Below, in pieces: positions 48,774 to 57,608 of a DNA stretch of 64,000 nucleotides. Below the pieces are notes generated by a model. The model was given only the letters and a program-made list of their open reading frames with translations. It searched no databases and was not told the DNA's origin. Both the position numbers and the translations under genes were made by a program. How positions within the stretch are numbered: position 1 is the stretch's first letter; the number at the start of each line of letters is the position of its first letter. This stretch comes from Luteitalea sp. TBR-22 (GTDB lineage Bacteria > Acidobacteriota > Vicinamibacteria > Vicinamibacterales > Vicinamibacteraceae), in assembly GCF_016865485.1 (NCBI RefSeq), contig NZ_AP024452.1, positions 3,122,501 to 3,186,500 of the forward strand, written 5' to 3'.

Positions 48774-49295
48774 TCAGCCCCGCAACGCGGAATTCTCGGC
48801 CCCGGGCGTGAGGTTTTCCCCGTCCAGCCCATCCGCTCCAGAAGGCCTCGCGGCGGGGCGCCAATGCATCAACACGGCGTCCTCGCGCGGCGCCTGATAG
48901 TAGTCGCGACGACGCCCGTGATCGACGAACCCCTGACGGGCGTACAGGTGGCGGGCCGCGACGTTGGAGGCCCGGACCTCGAGGTGCACGCCGAGCGGAC
49001 ATGCGTCAGCCGCCACTGACAGGACGGCCCGCAAGAGCGCCCGTCCGACGCCGTGACGCCGGTCGTCGGGGTGCACGACGATGCGCAGCAACTCGCCCTC
49101 GCCTGCGACCACCCGCAGGATCGCCGCCCCGCGCGGCCGGCCGCCCGCCGCCGCGATCCACGCCCGCGTGAGCCCGTCCTGCAGCAGCGCCCGCACCGCA
49201 TCGACCGACCAGGGCACGTCGAAACTCGAGGCCTCGAGCGCCGCCACCTCCGTGCTGGCCTCCGGGCCGGCTTCGTGGATGGCCAGGCCGATCAC
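48774..49295 (-). CDS. rimI: Ribosomal protein S18 alanine N-acetyltransferase RimI
   Basis: A 173-residue GNAT acetyltransferase. The acetyl-CoA-binding motif is in VVHPDDRRHGVGRALLRAVL. The C-terminal part (LEVRASNVAARHLYARQGFVDHGRRRDYYQAPREDAVLM) has the RimI substrate-loop residues. The start is GTG and overlaps tsaB by 4 bp. The tsaB-rimI order is conserved in many phyla and supports RimI over a generic GNAT. The C-terminus carries about 25 extra residues. Confidence 0.88.
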   Translation of the reverse strand: MIGLAIHEAGPEASTEVAALEASSFDVPWSVDAVRALLQDGLTRAWIAAAGGRPRGAAILRVVAGEGELLRIVVHPDDRRHGVGRALLRAVLSVAADACPLGVHLEVRASNVAARHLYARQGFVDHGRRRDYYQAPREDAVLMHWRPAARPSGADGLDGENLTPGAENSALRG

Positions 49296-50011
49296 GTCAC
49301 GTCACCGCCGACGGGCAGGCCGGCGCGCTCCCGCGTGATCACCGCGTCGGGCCGTCGCACGTAGGCGGGCCTGAGCGCGGCGGGACCCACGGCCTCACCG
49401 GGCCGCCGCATGGCCGCCTCGGCGAGCACGGCCGCCAGCAGGGGCGCGGTGACCGGACGAAGGCGGGAGCCCAACGCCAGCTCGAGCGGCGCCGCCATCG
49501 CCGGCCAGGCGTCGCCCAGCACGACGATGTCGCCGTCGGTGGCCACCTGCCAGGTGGCGGCGGCCTCCTCCGGGGTGCCCACGAACGGCTCGACCACCGG
49601 GCGTGGGCCGTCGTCGCCAATCGCGTACAGGGCCGTGAACACCTCGCCGCGCATCCCGTGCATCCACGCGCCGACCCAGGGGGCGCCGCCGGCCCGGGCG
49701 GCGCCGGCCTCGCCCAGCAGGTCCAGGCTCGTGGCGGCAAACACCGGTCGCTCGAGCGCAACGGCCAGACCCTGCACCGTCGCCAGCCCGACGCGCAGTC
49801 CCGTGAAGCCGCCCGGTCCGACGACGACCGCGAGCAGGTCGACATCGGCCAGGGTGCAGCCGTGGTCGGCGAGGAGGTCCGTGAGGTCGCCTGGCAACCG
49901 CGCGGCGTGCCGGACGGCGGAGTCACCGGCGCGGGCCTCGAGGAGGTGGCCGTCCCTGGCGAGCGCGAGACTGCCGGCGCGGGTGGAGGAGTCGAGGGCG
50001 AGAACCAGCAT
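49292..50011 (-). CDS. tsaB: tRNA t6A biosynthesis protein TsaB
   Basis: A 239-residue actin-fold protein that partners TsaD and TsaE to make N6-threonylcarbamoyl-A37 in ANN-decoding tRNAs. The N-terminus (MLVLALDSSTRAGSLAL) and the segment VVVGPGGFTGLRVGLATVQGLA are diagnostic. The C-terminal half is typical in being variable. It overlaps rimI by a GTGA junction and is divergent from mutS across 73 bp. Confidence 0.93.
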   Translation of the reverse strand: MLVLALDSSTRAGSLALARDGHLLEARAGDSAVRHAARLPGDLTDLLADHGCTLADVDLLAVVVGPGGFTGLRVGLATVQGLAVALERPVFAATSLDLLGEAGAARAGGAPWVGAWMHGMRGEVFTALYAIGDDGPRPVVEPFVGTPEEAAATWQVATDGDIVVLGDAWPAMAAPLELALGSRLRPVTAPLLAAVLAEAAMRRPGEAVGPAALRPAYVRRPDAVITRERAGLPVGGDVT

Positions 50012-50084
50012 GCTAGACTGGCCGCGGTCCTCACGGCCCCGCTCATTCTACGGCCGCGCCTCCGGGCAGCGGACCTCCGCCTCC

Positions 50085-52733
50085 GTGTCCCACTCCATCC
50101 TGACAGCACCGCCCGCCTCCCTGACGCCGGCGATGCGCCAGTACCAGGACGCCAAGCGCCAGCATCCCGACGCCCTGCTGTTCTTCCGCATGGGCGACTT
50201 CTACGAGGTGTTCTACGAGGACGCCGTCGTCGCCGCGCGGGCGCTCGAGCTGACGCTCACCTCGCGCTCCAAGGATGCCGCCGGCACCGGCATCCCGATG
50301 TGCGGCGTGCCCTTCCACGCGGCCGACGGCTACGTCACGCGGCTGATCCGCCAGGGCTTCAGCGTCGCCATCTGCGACCAGGTCGAGGATCCGAAGACCG
50401 CCAAGGGCCTGGTCAAGCGCGAGGTCACCCGCGTGGTCACGCCCGGCACCCTGACCGACGCGGCGTACCTCGACGCGCGCGCCCCGGCGCTGCTCGCGGC
50501 GATTCTGCCGCCGGCCCGGGGCGGCACGACCTGGGGCGTCGCCTGGGCGGAGTTGTCGACCGGCGAGTTCGCGGCCACCGAGTTCGACGGCCCCGACGCG
50601 GCGGCCCTGCTGCGCGAGGAGCTCGGGGTGCTGGCGCCGCGCGAGCTGCTGCTGCCCAGCGAGGCCGACATCGAGCCGCTGCGCACCGACGGCACGCCGT
50701 TGCCGGCCATCACCCGGCGCGACGGCTGGCAGTTCGGCCTCGACGCCGCGCAGCGCGCCCTCACCGAGCAGCTGCAGACGTCGGGGCTCACCGGCTTCGG
50801 TCTCGACGGCCATCCCTGCGCGATCGGCGCCGCCGGCGCGCTCGTGCAGTACCTGCGCGACACGCAGAAGGCCGACCTCACGCACGTCCGCAGCGTGGCG
50901 TACCGCGAGACGCGCGATGGGCTGATCATCGACGCCACGACGCTGCGCCACCTCGAGGTGCTGGCCTCGACCGAGGGCGACCGGCAGGTGTCCCTGCTCG
51001 GCGTGCTCGACGAGACGGTCACGGCGATGGGGGCGCGGCTGCTGCGCGCCTGGCTGACCAAGCCGCTCGTCGCGCTCGACGCGATCCGCGACCGGCTCGA
51101 TGCCGTGGAGGATCTGGCCTTTCGCGCGGTGGAACGCGGGCAGATCCGCGAGACGCTGCGGCAGGTGTACGACGTGCAGCGACTGGTCGCCCGCGCCGCG
51201 CTCGGCACGGCCGGGCCGCGCGACCTGGTGGCCCTGGCCCGCTCGCTCGACGCCGTGCCGGGCCTGCGCGATGGCCTCGCCGGCCTGCAGGCACCGCTGC
51301 TGGCGCAGCTGTCGGCCGCACTCGACGACCTGCCGGCGTTGCGGGGACGCATCGCCGCGACGCTGGCCGACGAGCCGCCGATGCTGGCCCGCGACGGCGA
51401 CGTGATCCGCGACGGCGCCGACCCCGAGATCGACCGACTGCGCTCCCTGAGCCGCAGCGGAAAGAGCGACATCTCCGCGATGGAGGAGGCCGAGCGCCAG
51501 CGCACGGGCATCGCGTCGCTGAAGATCCGCTTCAACCGCGTCTTCGGCTACTACATCGAGGTCAGCAAGTCGAACCTCCACGCGGTGCCGGCCGACTACA
51601 TCCGCAAGCAGACGATTGCCGGTGGCGAGCGCTTCATCACGCCCGGGCTGAAGGCGTTCGAGGAGCAGGTGCTGCACGCCGACGAGCACCTGATCACCCT
51701 CGAGCTGGCGCTCTTCGAGTCGCTGCGCAAGGAGGTGGCGGCCCACGCCACCGCCCTGCAGGCCACCGCCACCGCCCTGGCGACGCTCGACGTGCTGGCG
51801 GCGTTTGCCGACGTGGCGGCCCGTCGGAACTACTCCAAGCCGCACCTCCACGAGGGCGACGACCTGTCGGTGGTCGAGGGCCGGCACCCGGTGGTCGAGA
51901 CGATGACCCGCGAGGCGTTCGTGCCCAACGACCTCTCGCTCGACGGCACGACGCAGCAGCTGCTGGTCATCACCGGCCCGAACATGGGCGGCAAGAGCAC
52001 CTACCTGCGGCAGACCGCGCTGCTCTGCCTGATGGCGCAGGCCGGGTCGTTCGTGCCGGCGCGACAGGCCAAGCTGCCGGTGGTCGACCGCATCTACGCG
52101 CGGGTCGGCGCCGCCGACAACATCGCCCGCGGCCAGTCGACGTTCATGGTGGAGATGCAGGAGACGGCCAGCATCCTCAACACCGCGACCTCGCGCAGCC
52201 TGGTGGTGCTCGACGAGATCGGACGGGGCACGTCCACCTTCGACGGCCTGAGCATCGCCTGGGCGGTGGCCGAGCACCTGGCGACCAACCCGAAGGCGCG
52301 TCCGAAGACCCTGTTCGCCACGCACTACCACGAACTGACGGACCTGGCCGACGCGCTGCCGGGCGTGGCCAACGCCCACCTGCTGGTCCGCGAGTGGCAG
52401 GACCAGATCGTGTTCCTCCGCAAGGTCGTGCCGGGGCGTTCCGATCGCAGTTACGGCATCCAGGTCGCCCGCCTCGCCGGCCTCCCCGGCAGCGTGATCC
52501 GCCGGGCCCGCGAGATTCTCAGCGGCCTCGAGCAGGACGAACTGGCGCGCGGCGGGCGACCGACCATCGCCGGGGCCGCGACGCGCGAGGGCCCGCAGCA
52601 GCAGCTCGGGCTGTTCCAGGCGCCGCCCGACGATCGACTGCGCGACCGGCTGCGCGAGATCGACGTCAACGCCCTGACGCCGCTGCAGGCGCTGACGCTG
52701 TTGGCGGAGTTGAAGGACGAGGCGGAGGCATGA
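50085..52733 (+). CDS. mutS: DNA mismatch recognition protein MutS
   Basis: An 882-residue mismatch sensor. The mismatch-wedge motif FYE is at residues 39-41 (MGDFYEVFYEDA). Connector, lever (LDETVTAMGARLLRAWLTKP) and clamp domains follow. The ATPase has Walker A GPNMGGKST near 631, Walker B VVLDEIGRGTSTFDG and the dimer contact ATHYHELTDL. The C-terminal helix-turn-helix ends ALTPLQALTLLAELK. The GTG at 50085 gives a leader ending LTPAMRQY like that of most MutS; ATG 50133 is possible. A very long upstream frame is an artefact. Confidence 0.96.
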   Translation: MSHSILTAPPASLTPAMRQYQDAKRQHPDALLFFRMGDFYEVFYEDAVVAARALELTLTSRSKDAAGTGIPMCGVPFHAADGYVTRLIRQGFSVAICDQVEDPKTAKGLVKREVTRVVTPGTLTDAAYLDARAPALLAAILPPARGGTTWGVAWAELSTGEFAATEFDGPDAAALLREELGVLAPRELLLPSEADIEPLRTDGTPLPAITRRDGWQFGLDAAQRALTEQLQTSGLTGFGLDGHPCAIGAAGALVQYLRDTQKADLTHVRSVAYRETRDGLIIDATTLRHLEVLASTEGDRQVSLLGVLDETVTAMGARLLRAWLTKPLVALDAIRDRLDAVEDLAFRAVERGQIRETLRQVYDVQRLVARAALGTAGPRDLVALARSLDAVPGLRDGLAGLQAPLLAQLSAALDDLPALRGRIAATLADEPPMLARDGDVIRDGADPEIDRLRSLSRSGKSDISAMEEAERQRTGIASLKIRFNRVFGYYIEVSKSNLHAVPADYIRKQTIAGGERFITPGLKAFEEQVLHADEHLITLELALFESLRKEVAAHATALQATATALATLDVLAAFADVAARRNYSKPHLHEGDDLSVVEGRHPVVETMTREAFVPNDLSLDGTTQQLLVITGPNMGGKSTYLRQTALLCLMAQAGSFVPARQAKLPVVDRIYARVGAADNIARGQSTFMVEMQETASILNTATSRSLVVLDEIGRGTSTFDGLSIAWAVAEHLATNPKARPKTLFATHYHELTDLADALPGVANAHLLVREWQDQIVFLRKVVPGRSDRSYGIQVARLAGLPGSVIRRAREILSGLEQDELARGGRPTIAGAATREGPQQQLGLFQAPPDDRLRDRLREIDVNALTPLQALTLLAELKDEAEA

Positions 52734-54301
52734 AGATGGGCCGGGCACCGGGCTCCGGGCACCGGGCACCGGCACGGCGTCTCTCGGCTCACGCGGCGCT
52801 GCTGCTGGCGCTGCTCGCGGCAGGCGTCGCCGGATGCCGCGACCGGTCGGCCCGTCAGACCGATGCCGTGATCGTCGGCATCGCCGTCGGCCCGACCAAC
52901 CTCGACCCACGCGTCGGCAGCGACGAGGCGAGCCAGCGCGTCCACCAGTTGGTCTACGCGTCGCTGGTGCGCCTCGACGACCAGTTGCAGGTGGTGCCCG
53001 AGGTCGCCGAGCGGCTCGAGATGCGTGACGCCACCACCTACGTGGCGCACCTGCGCGACGGCGTGCGCTTCCACGACGGGTCGGCGCTCGATGCCGCCGA
53101 CGTCGCCTACACGTTTCGCAGCTTCCTCGACAAGGGTTTCCTCTCGCCGCGCAAGGGCGCCTATGCGCAACTGCAGGCGGTGGACGTCGAGGACCCGCGC
53201 ACGGTGGTGTTCCGCCTGAAGGAGCCGTTCGCGTCGTTCCCCGTCAATCTCGTGATGGGGATCGTGCCGGAGGGCACTCCCGCCGGCGCGCCGGCGCGGA
53301 TCGGCGCGGGGCCGTACCGCTTCGTGCGCATGCAGGCCGAAGACCGCGTGGAACTAGCGCCGTACCGCGAGTACTTCGAGGGCGCGCCACGCAACGGCGG
53401 CATCGTGCTGCGCGTCATCCCCGACGACACGATGCGCGGCCTCGAACTGCGCACCGGGTCGATCGACCTGGTCGTCAACGACATCGCCCCCGACATCGCC
53501 CGGGCCCTCGAGCGCGAGGACCGACTGCAGGTGGTGACCGCGCCCGGCCTCGACTACGCGTACGTCGGCATGAACCTCCGCGACCCCGTGCTGCAGGACG
53601 TGCGGGTGCGACGGGCCCTCGGCCTGGCCGTCGACACGAACGCCATCATCGCCCACCTCCGGCGCGGCCTGGCCGTCCCCGCGACCGGCATCATCCCGCC
53701 GATGTCGTGGGCCCATCCGATCGACCTGCGGCCGGTGCCGTATGACCCGGCCGAGGCCGGCCGACTGCTCGACGCGGCTGGCTACCCCGACCCTGACGGC
53801 CCGGGTCCGCGTCCGCGCCTGCGCCTGACGCTCAAGACCTCGACCGCCGAGTTCGTGCGGTTGCAGGCCGCCGTCCTGCAGCAGGACCTCGCCCGGGTCG
53901 GCGTCGCCGTCGACGTCCGCACGCAGGAGTTCGCGACGCTGTACGCCGACGTGCTGAAGGGGCGTTTCCAGCTGTTCACGCTGCAGTGGGTGGGAGTGAC
54001 CGACCCGGACATGCTGCGGCGCGTGTTCCACTCGGCGCAGATGCCGCCGGCGGGCTTCAATCGCGGCTTCTTCAGCGACCCCGCGGTCGACACCCTGATC
54101 GACACGGCAACCACCAACCCCGACCCGGTGACGCGCAAGGCGCAGTACCTCGAGGTGCAGCGCCGCATCCACGCGGCGGCGCCGTACGTGAGCCTGTGGA
54201 CGAAGGTGAACGTCGCGGTGGCGCAGCCGTGGGTCCGCGGCGTGCACCTGACGCCGCAGGCGAGCTTCGCGACGCTGCGCAACGTCGAGAAGGTGCGCTG
54301 A
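52730..54301 (+). CDS. Peptide-type ABC solute-binding lipoprotein (SBP family 5)
   Basis: A 523-residue exported lipoprotein. The signal (LLLALLAAGVAGC) ends at Cys36. The mature part is a DppA/OppA-like SBP_bac_5 fold (LVYASLVRLDDQLQVVPEVA, LRDGVRFHDGSALDAADVAY, VRRALGLAVDTNAIIAHLRR). It binds peptides, nickel or similar ligands; specificity is unclear. No permease or ATPase genes follow, so it is an orphan receptor. The ATG overlaps the mutS stop by 4 bp. The signal peptide n-region is encoded by tandem CCGGGCACC-type repeats (52741-52776), giving GRAPGSGHRAPARR. Confidence 0.87.
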   Translation: MKMGRAPGSGHRAPARRLSAHAALLLALLAAGVAGCRDRSARQTDAVIVGIAVGPTNLDPRVGSDEASQRVHQLVYASLVRLDDQLQVVPEVAERLEMRDATTYVAHLRDGVRFHDGSALDAADVAYTFRSFLDKGFLSPRKGAYAQLQAVDVEDPRTVVFRLKEPFASFPVNLVMGIVPEGTPAGAPARIGAGPYRFVRMQAEDRVELAPYREYFEGAPRNGGIVLRVIPDDTMRGLELRTGSIDLVVNDIAPDIARALEREDRLQVVTAPGLDYAYVGMNLRDPVLQDVRVRRALGLAVDTNAIIAHLRRGLAVPATGIIPPMSWAHPIDLRPVPYDPAEAGRLLDAAGYPDPDGPGPRPRLRLTLKTSTAEFVRLQAAVLQQDLARVGVAVDVRTQEFATLYADVLKGRFQLFTLQWVGVTDPDMLRRVFHSAQMPPAGFNRGFFSDPAVDTLIDTATTNPDPVTRKAQYLEVQRRIHAAAPYVSLWTKVNVAVAQPWVRGVHLTPQASFATLRNVEKVR

Positions 54302-54323
54302 ACGGTCCGTCCGACATCCTCGC

Positions 54324-54389
54324 GCGTCGACATGAATGTCGACGCCTACGAACTGATCGATTCGTGGCGGTCGACCTTCAGGTCGACCG
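54324..54389. repeat. Intergenic module of three hairpins between convergent genes
   Basis: GCGTCGACAT pairs with ATGTCGACGC (54324-54345, 2-nt loop). A weak ACGAA/TTCGT stem follows. CGGTCGACC then pairs with GGTCGACCG (54368-54389, 4-nt loop). All lie in the 101-bp gap between the solute-binding protein and hydrolase stops. It could terminate both genes or be a REP-like dispersed element. Confidence 0.55.
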
Positions 54390-54402
54390 ACTGCCGATCC
54401 GC

Positions 54403-55233
54403 TCAGCGCGGCAACCACTCCGCCAGCAGATCGACGACGACACCGGGCGACTCGGCGTGGATCCAGTGACCGCCCTCGCGGTGATGCACGTGGACCCGGG
54501 CGCGCCCGTCGGCCGCCGCCCCCTGCAGGCGCTCCATGCGCGCCACGGCCTCGGCCGAGATCACCGACGACTGCGTGGCCTTGAGCACGTGGATGTCGTG
54601 CCCTGGCGCGCCGGGGTCGAGCACCGGCCAGAGCGACGTGCGGAAGAACTCGTGGAGCAACTGCTCCATCACGTCGAAGTCGAGTTTCCAGCGGAACGCG
54701 TCGGCCTCGTGCACCAGGTTCGTCGACATCCACTGCGCGACCTCGGTGCTGAAGCCGCCAGTCTCGATGCCCGCGATCGCCTCCTGCCGTGAGCGGAACT
54801 GCTGAGGCAGGCGCCTGACGATCCCGAGCATGTCCCAGGCACTGCCCGAGGGCGGCTTGGCCTCGGGCGTCGAGTCGATGACCCAGGTCTGCAGCGGACG
54901 ACGCGCCTCGCGGGCGGCGTACGCGAGCGCCACCTTGCCGCCGAAGGAGTGTCCCAGCACGGCGTCGGGCACGACGCCCAGCGGCGTTCCCCACGTGGTG
55001 ATGTCGCCGGCCAGCGCGTCGAGCGTGCCGCACTCCGGTCCTGGATGGGCATCGCCGTGATGCCGCATGTCGGCCAGCCAGCAGCACCAGTCCGGACGCC
55101 GTTCGACCAGCGTCCGGGCGACCGCCAGCCAGTTCCGGCCGCGTCCGTAGATGCCGTGGAGCATCAGCAGTTGCCGGGTGCCGGGGGCATCGCTCCCGAC
55201 CCGCTTCGCGACCATGGGCGACACGACACTCAT
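54403..55233 (-). CDS. Alpha/beta hydrolase (YbfF-like)
   Basis: A 276-residue esterase-fold protein. The nucleophile S96 is in VLGHSFGGKVALAYA, the oxyanion region in LLMLHGIYGRGRNWLAVA, and the His of the triad in HHREGGHWIHAES. DMRHHGDAHPGPE resembles the YbfF/ABHD11 group of short-chain acyl-ester hydrolases. The ATG at 55233 is preferred because the 11 codons upstream look non-native. It is divergent from the DUF72 gene and convergent with the binding protein. The substrate is unknown. Confidence 0.85.
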   Translation of the reverse strand: MSVVSPMVAKRVGSDAPGTRQLLMLHGIYGRGRNWLAVARTLVERRPDWCCWLADMRHHGDAHPGPECGTLDALAGDITTWGTPLGVVPDAVLGHSFGGKVALAYAAREARRPLQTWVIDSTPEAKPPSGSAWDMLGIVRRLPQQFRSRQEAIAGIETGGFSTEVAQWMSTNLVHEADAFRWKLDFDVMEQLLHEFFRTSLWPVLDPGAPGHDIHVLKATQSSVISAEAVARMERLQGAAADGRARVHVHHREGGHWIHAESPGVVVDLLAEWLPR

Positions 55234-55347
55234 GGCTACACGGTATCCTTGAACGGCGCACCGCACGAGTCCATGCCCCGCCTGCCCCGACGGGCCGACG
55301 GGGGTCGGTGGCCTGCCGCCTCAGCCCGTCGCCAACGCTCCTGCCCC

Positions 55348-56349
55348 GTGCCCGACGATCAACTCTCCCTGTTCGACCTGACGCCCCCCGCGCCGTCCCG
55401 CGCCGACGGCAGTGCCGAGTCGGAGGCTGACTGGCCAGCCGAGATCAAGGACCTCGGCGCCCGCATACCTCCCGGCGTCCGGTTCGGCACGAGCAGTTGG
55501 AGCTTCCCCGGGTGGGCGGGCCTCGTCTACCGCCGCCCGCGCACGCAGGCCGAGCTCGCCCGCGAGGGCCTGCGCGAATACGCGCGGTACCCGCTGTTCG
55601 GCACCGTGGGCATCGACCGCAGCTACTACGCGCCGTTGACGGCCGAGGACCTGCGGCGCTACGCGAGCCAGTTGCCGCCAGGCTTCCCCTGCTGCGCGAA
55701 GGTGCCGGCGATGTACGCCTCGCCGGTCCTGCCCGGGACCGGTCACGACAGCGCCGCCGTCCTCAATCCCGACTTCCTGTCCCCCGAAGGGTTCCTGGCC
55801 GATGTCGTCGAGCCCGCGTTGCTCCACTTCGCGCGGCACGTCGGCCCGTTCGTGCTGGAGATCCCGCCCGTCCCCCCCGATGCGCGCCTTGAGCCGCACG
55901 CCTTCGCCGACAAGCTCGGCCACTTCCTCGACGCGCTGCCCCGCAGCCTGCCGATGTCGGTGGAGTTGCGCGATCGGCGCCTGCTGACGCCCGAGTACGG
56001 CGCGGTGCTGCGCCAGTGTGGCGCCGCGCACGTGCTCAACTACTGGTCGGCGATGCCGTTCCCCGGCGAGCAGGCGGGCCTGGTGGACGTCGCCGCCGCC
56101 CCGTTCATGGTCGTGCGGCTGCTCCTGCGCCCCGGCACCCGCTACGAGGCGCGGCGCGACGCCTTCCGCCCCTTCAACCGAGTCGTGGAGCAGGACGACA
56201 GGTTGCGCCGCGACGTGACCCGGCTGATCACCGACGCTGCCGGCCGCCAGCAGCCGGTCTACGTGCTGGTGAACAACAAGGCCGAGGGTTCCGCCCCGCT
56301 CACCATCCGGGCGATCGCCGAGCAGGTCGTGGCGGCGCTGGAACTGTGA
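55348..56349 (+). CDS. DUF72 family protein
   Basis: A 333-residue TIM-barrel-like protein of the DUF72 (YecE) family. Landmarks are VRFGTSSWSFPGWAGLVYRR, FGTVGIDRSYYAPL, CCAKVPAMYASP, MSVELRDRRLLTPEY and YVLVNNKAEGSAPLTI. The last is the family C-terminus, and the whole is usually described as a putative nucleotide-processing or enzyme-like fold without proven activity. The GTG at 55348 (PDDQLSLFDL) is favoured; an ATG at 55273 adds 25 Arg-rich residues. It is divergent from the hydrolase gene. Confidence 0.85.
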   Translation: MPDDQLSLFDLTPPAPSRADGSAESEADWPAEIKDLGARIPPGVRFGTSSWSFPGWAGLVYRRPRTQAELAREGLREYARYPLFGTVGIDRSYYAPLTAEDLRRYASQLPPGFPCCAKVPAMYASPVLPGTGHDSAAVLNPDFLSPEGFLADVVEPALLHFARHVGPFVLEIPPVPPDARLEPHAFADKLGHFLDALPRSLPMSVELRDRRLLTPEYGAVLRQCGAAHVLNYWSAMPFPGEQAGLVDVAAAPFMVVRLLLRPGTRYEARRDAFRPFNRVVEQDDRLRRDVTRLITDAAGRQQPVYVLVNNKAEGSAPLTIRAIAEQVVAALEL

Positions 56350-56399
56350 GCGGGAACCTCCGGGCGCGTCCTTCCGTAGCGTGGGAAGGAGCCTTCGTC

Positions 56400-56525
56400 A
56401 TGCCGCTGCCGAGTTCCGCGCCCCTGCTCACCGCCGACGTTCCCGACCCCCTGCCGTGGTACCGTCTCGCGCGCCTGCTGGCCGCGGCGGCCATGGTCGG
56501 CGCCATCATCGGCGGGATGGGCTGA
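56400..56525 (+). CDS. Possible small membrane protein (41 residues)
   Basis: An ATG is preceded by AAGGAG at 56386-56391 with 8-nt spacing. The peptide starts MPLPSSAPLLTADVPDPLPW and ends in one hydrophobic helix (YRLARLLAAAAMVGAIIGGMG). It sits alone between DUF72 and the oxidoreductase. Size and ribosome site suggest a real small ORF, but there is no family to compare with. Confidence 0.4.
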   Translation: MPLPSSAPLLTADVPDPLPWYRLARLLAAAAMVGAIIGGMG

Positions 56526-56527
56526 CA

Positions 56528-57523
56528 TCAGGCCGTCAGGACGATCTTCCCGATGTGCGCGCTCGACTCCATCAGCGCGTGCGCCGCGGCGGCCTCGGCC
56601 AGCGGGAACGTCCGGAAGATCTGCGGGCGTACGGCACCCGCTTCCAGCCACGGCCACACGTGCTGTTCGAGCGCCGCCGCCAACCTGGCCTTCTCCGCGA
56701 CCGGACGGGGTCGCAACGTCGACCCGGTGAACGTCAGCCGGCGCCGCATGATCACGCCGACATCGATCGTCGCCTTCGCGCCCTGCAGCAAGGCAATCTG
56801 CACGAGACGGCCATCGTCGGCCAGCACCGACAGGTTCCGCCCCACGTACTCGCCGCCGACCATGTCGAGGATCACGTCGACCCCGCGGCCGCCGGTGGCC
56901 TCCCTGACGGCCTCGACGAAGTCCACCTGCCGATAGTCGAACGCGCGCGCCGCGCCGAGCGACTCGCAGGCCGCGCACTTGGCCGGTGAGCCCGCGGTGG
57001 CCAGCACGGTCGCCCCGTGGCGGACCGCCAACTGGATGGCCGTGGTGCCGATGCCACTCGTCCCACCATGCACCAGCAAGGACTCGCCCGGTCGGAGGGC
57101 GCCGCGTTCGAACACGTTGGTCCAGACCGTGAAGAACGTCTCCGGAACCGCTGCTGCCTCGACCATCGAAAGGCCGGCCGGCCGCGGCAGGCACTGCCCG
57201 GCCGGAGCGACGACGTAGCCCGCATAGCCACCGCCAGCCAGGAGCGCGCACACCTGGTCACCGTCCTGCCACCGCGACACGTCTGCGCCGCGGGCGACGA
57301 TGGTGCCGGCCACTTCGAGGCCCGGCAGGTCCGAGGTGCCGGGCGGCGGCGCATAGGCGCCCTTGCGTTGGAAGACGTCCGGCCTGTTGACGCCGGCGGC
57401 GGCGACGTGGATGAGGACTTCGCCCGGGCCGGGCACCGGGACGGGACGGTCGACGAGCGTGAGGACCTCGGGACCTCCGAACTCGCGAATCTCGACCGCT
57501 GGCATGCGGGCGGGGATGGACAT
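56528..57523 (-). CDS. NAD(P)H quinone oxidoreductase (zeta-crystallin/PIG3 type)
   Basis: A 331-residue medium-chain reductase without structural zinc. The GroES-like half contains VLIHVAAAGVNRPDVFQRKG. The NADPH-binding Rossmann half has LLVHGGTSGIGTTAIQLA. The PIG3-type details MVGGEYVGRNLSVLADDGR and STLRPRPVAEKARLA favour the TP53I3/quinone-reductase-like branch over alcohol dehydrogenases. It is divergent from the MATE gene. Electron acceptor unknown. Confidence 0.88.
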   Translation of the reverse strand: MSIPARMPAVEIREFGGPEVLTLVDRPVPVPGPGEVLIHVAAAGVNRPDVFQRKGAYAPPPGTSDLPGLEVAGTIVARGADVSRWQDGDQVCALLAGGGYAGYVVAPAGQCLPRPAGLSMVEAAAVPETFFTVWTNVFERGALRPGESLLVHGGTSGIGTTAIQLAVRHGATVLATAGSPAKCAACESLGAARAFDYRQVDFVEAVREATGGRGVDVILDMVGGEYVGRNLSVLADDGRLVQIALLQGAKATIDVGVIMRRRLTFTGSTLRPRPVAEKARLAAALEQHVWPWLEAGAVRPQIFRTFPLAEAAAAHALMESSAHIGKIVLTA

Positions 57524-57608
57524 GTCCGCAGCATATGTCGGGCGCGCGCCGATGCCGAGCCTGCCGGCCGCCGAGCGGCGCCGAGCGGTCGCCCGCTATG
57601 ATGGGCGG

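Noticed and set aside
49410-50084. N-terminal extension of mutS by 225 codons
   Set aside because: It overlaps tsaB on the other strand and has no similarity to MutS; the family start fits GTG 50085.
50043-52910. 955-codon open frame antisense to mutS
   Set aside because: A mirror of the mutS coding pattern, rich in Arg, Gln and Gly, with no recognisable motif.
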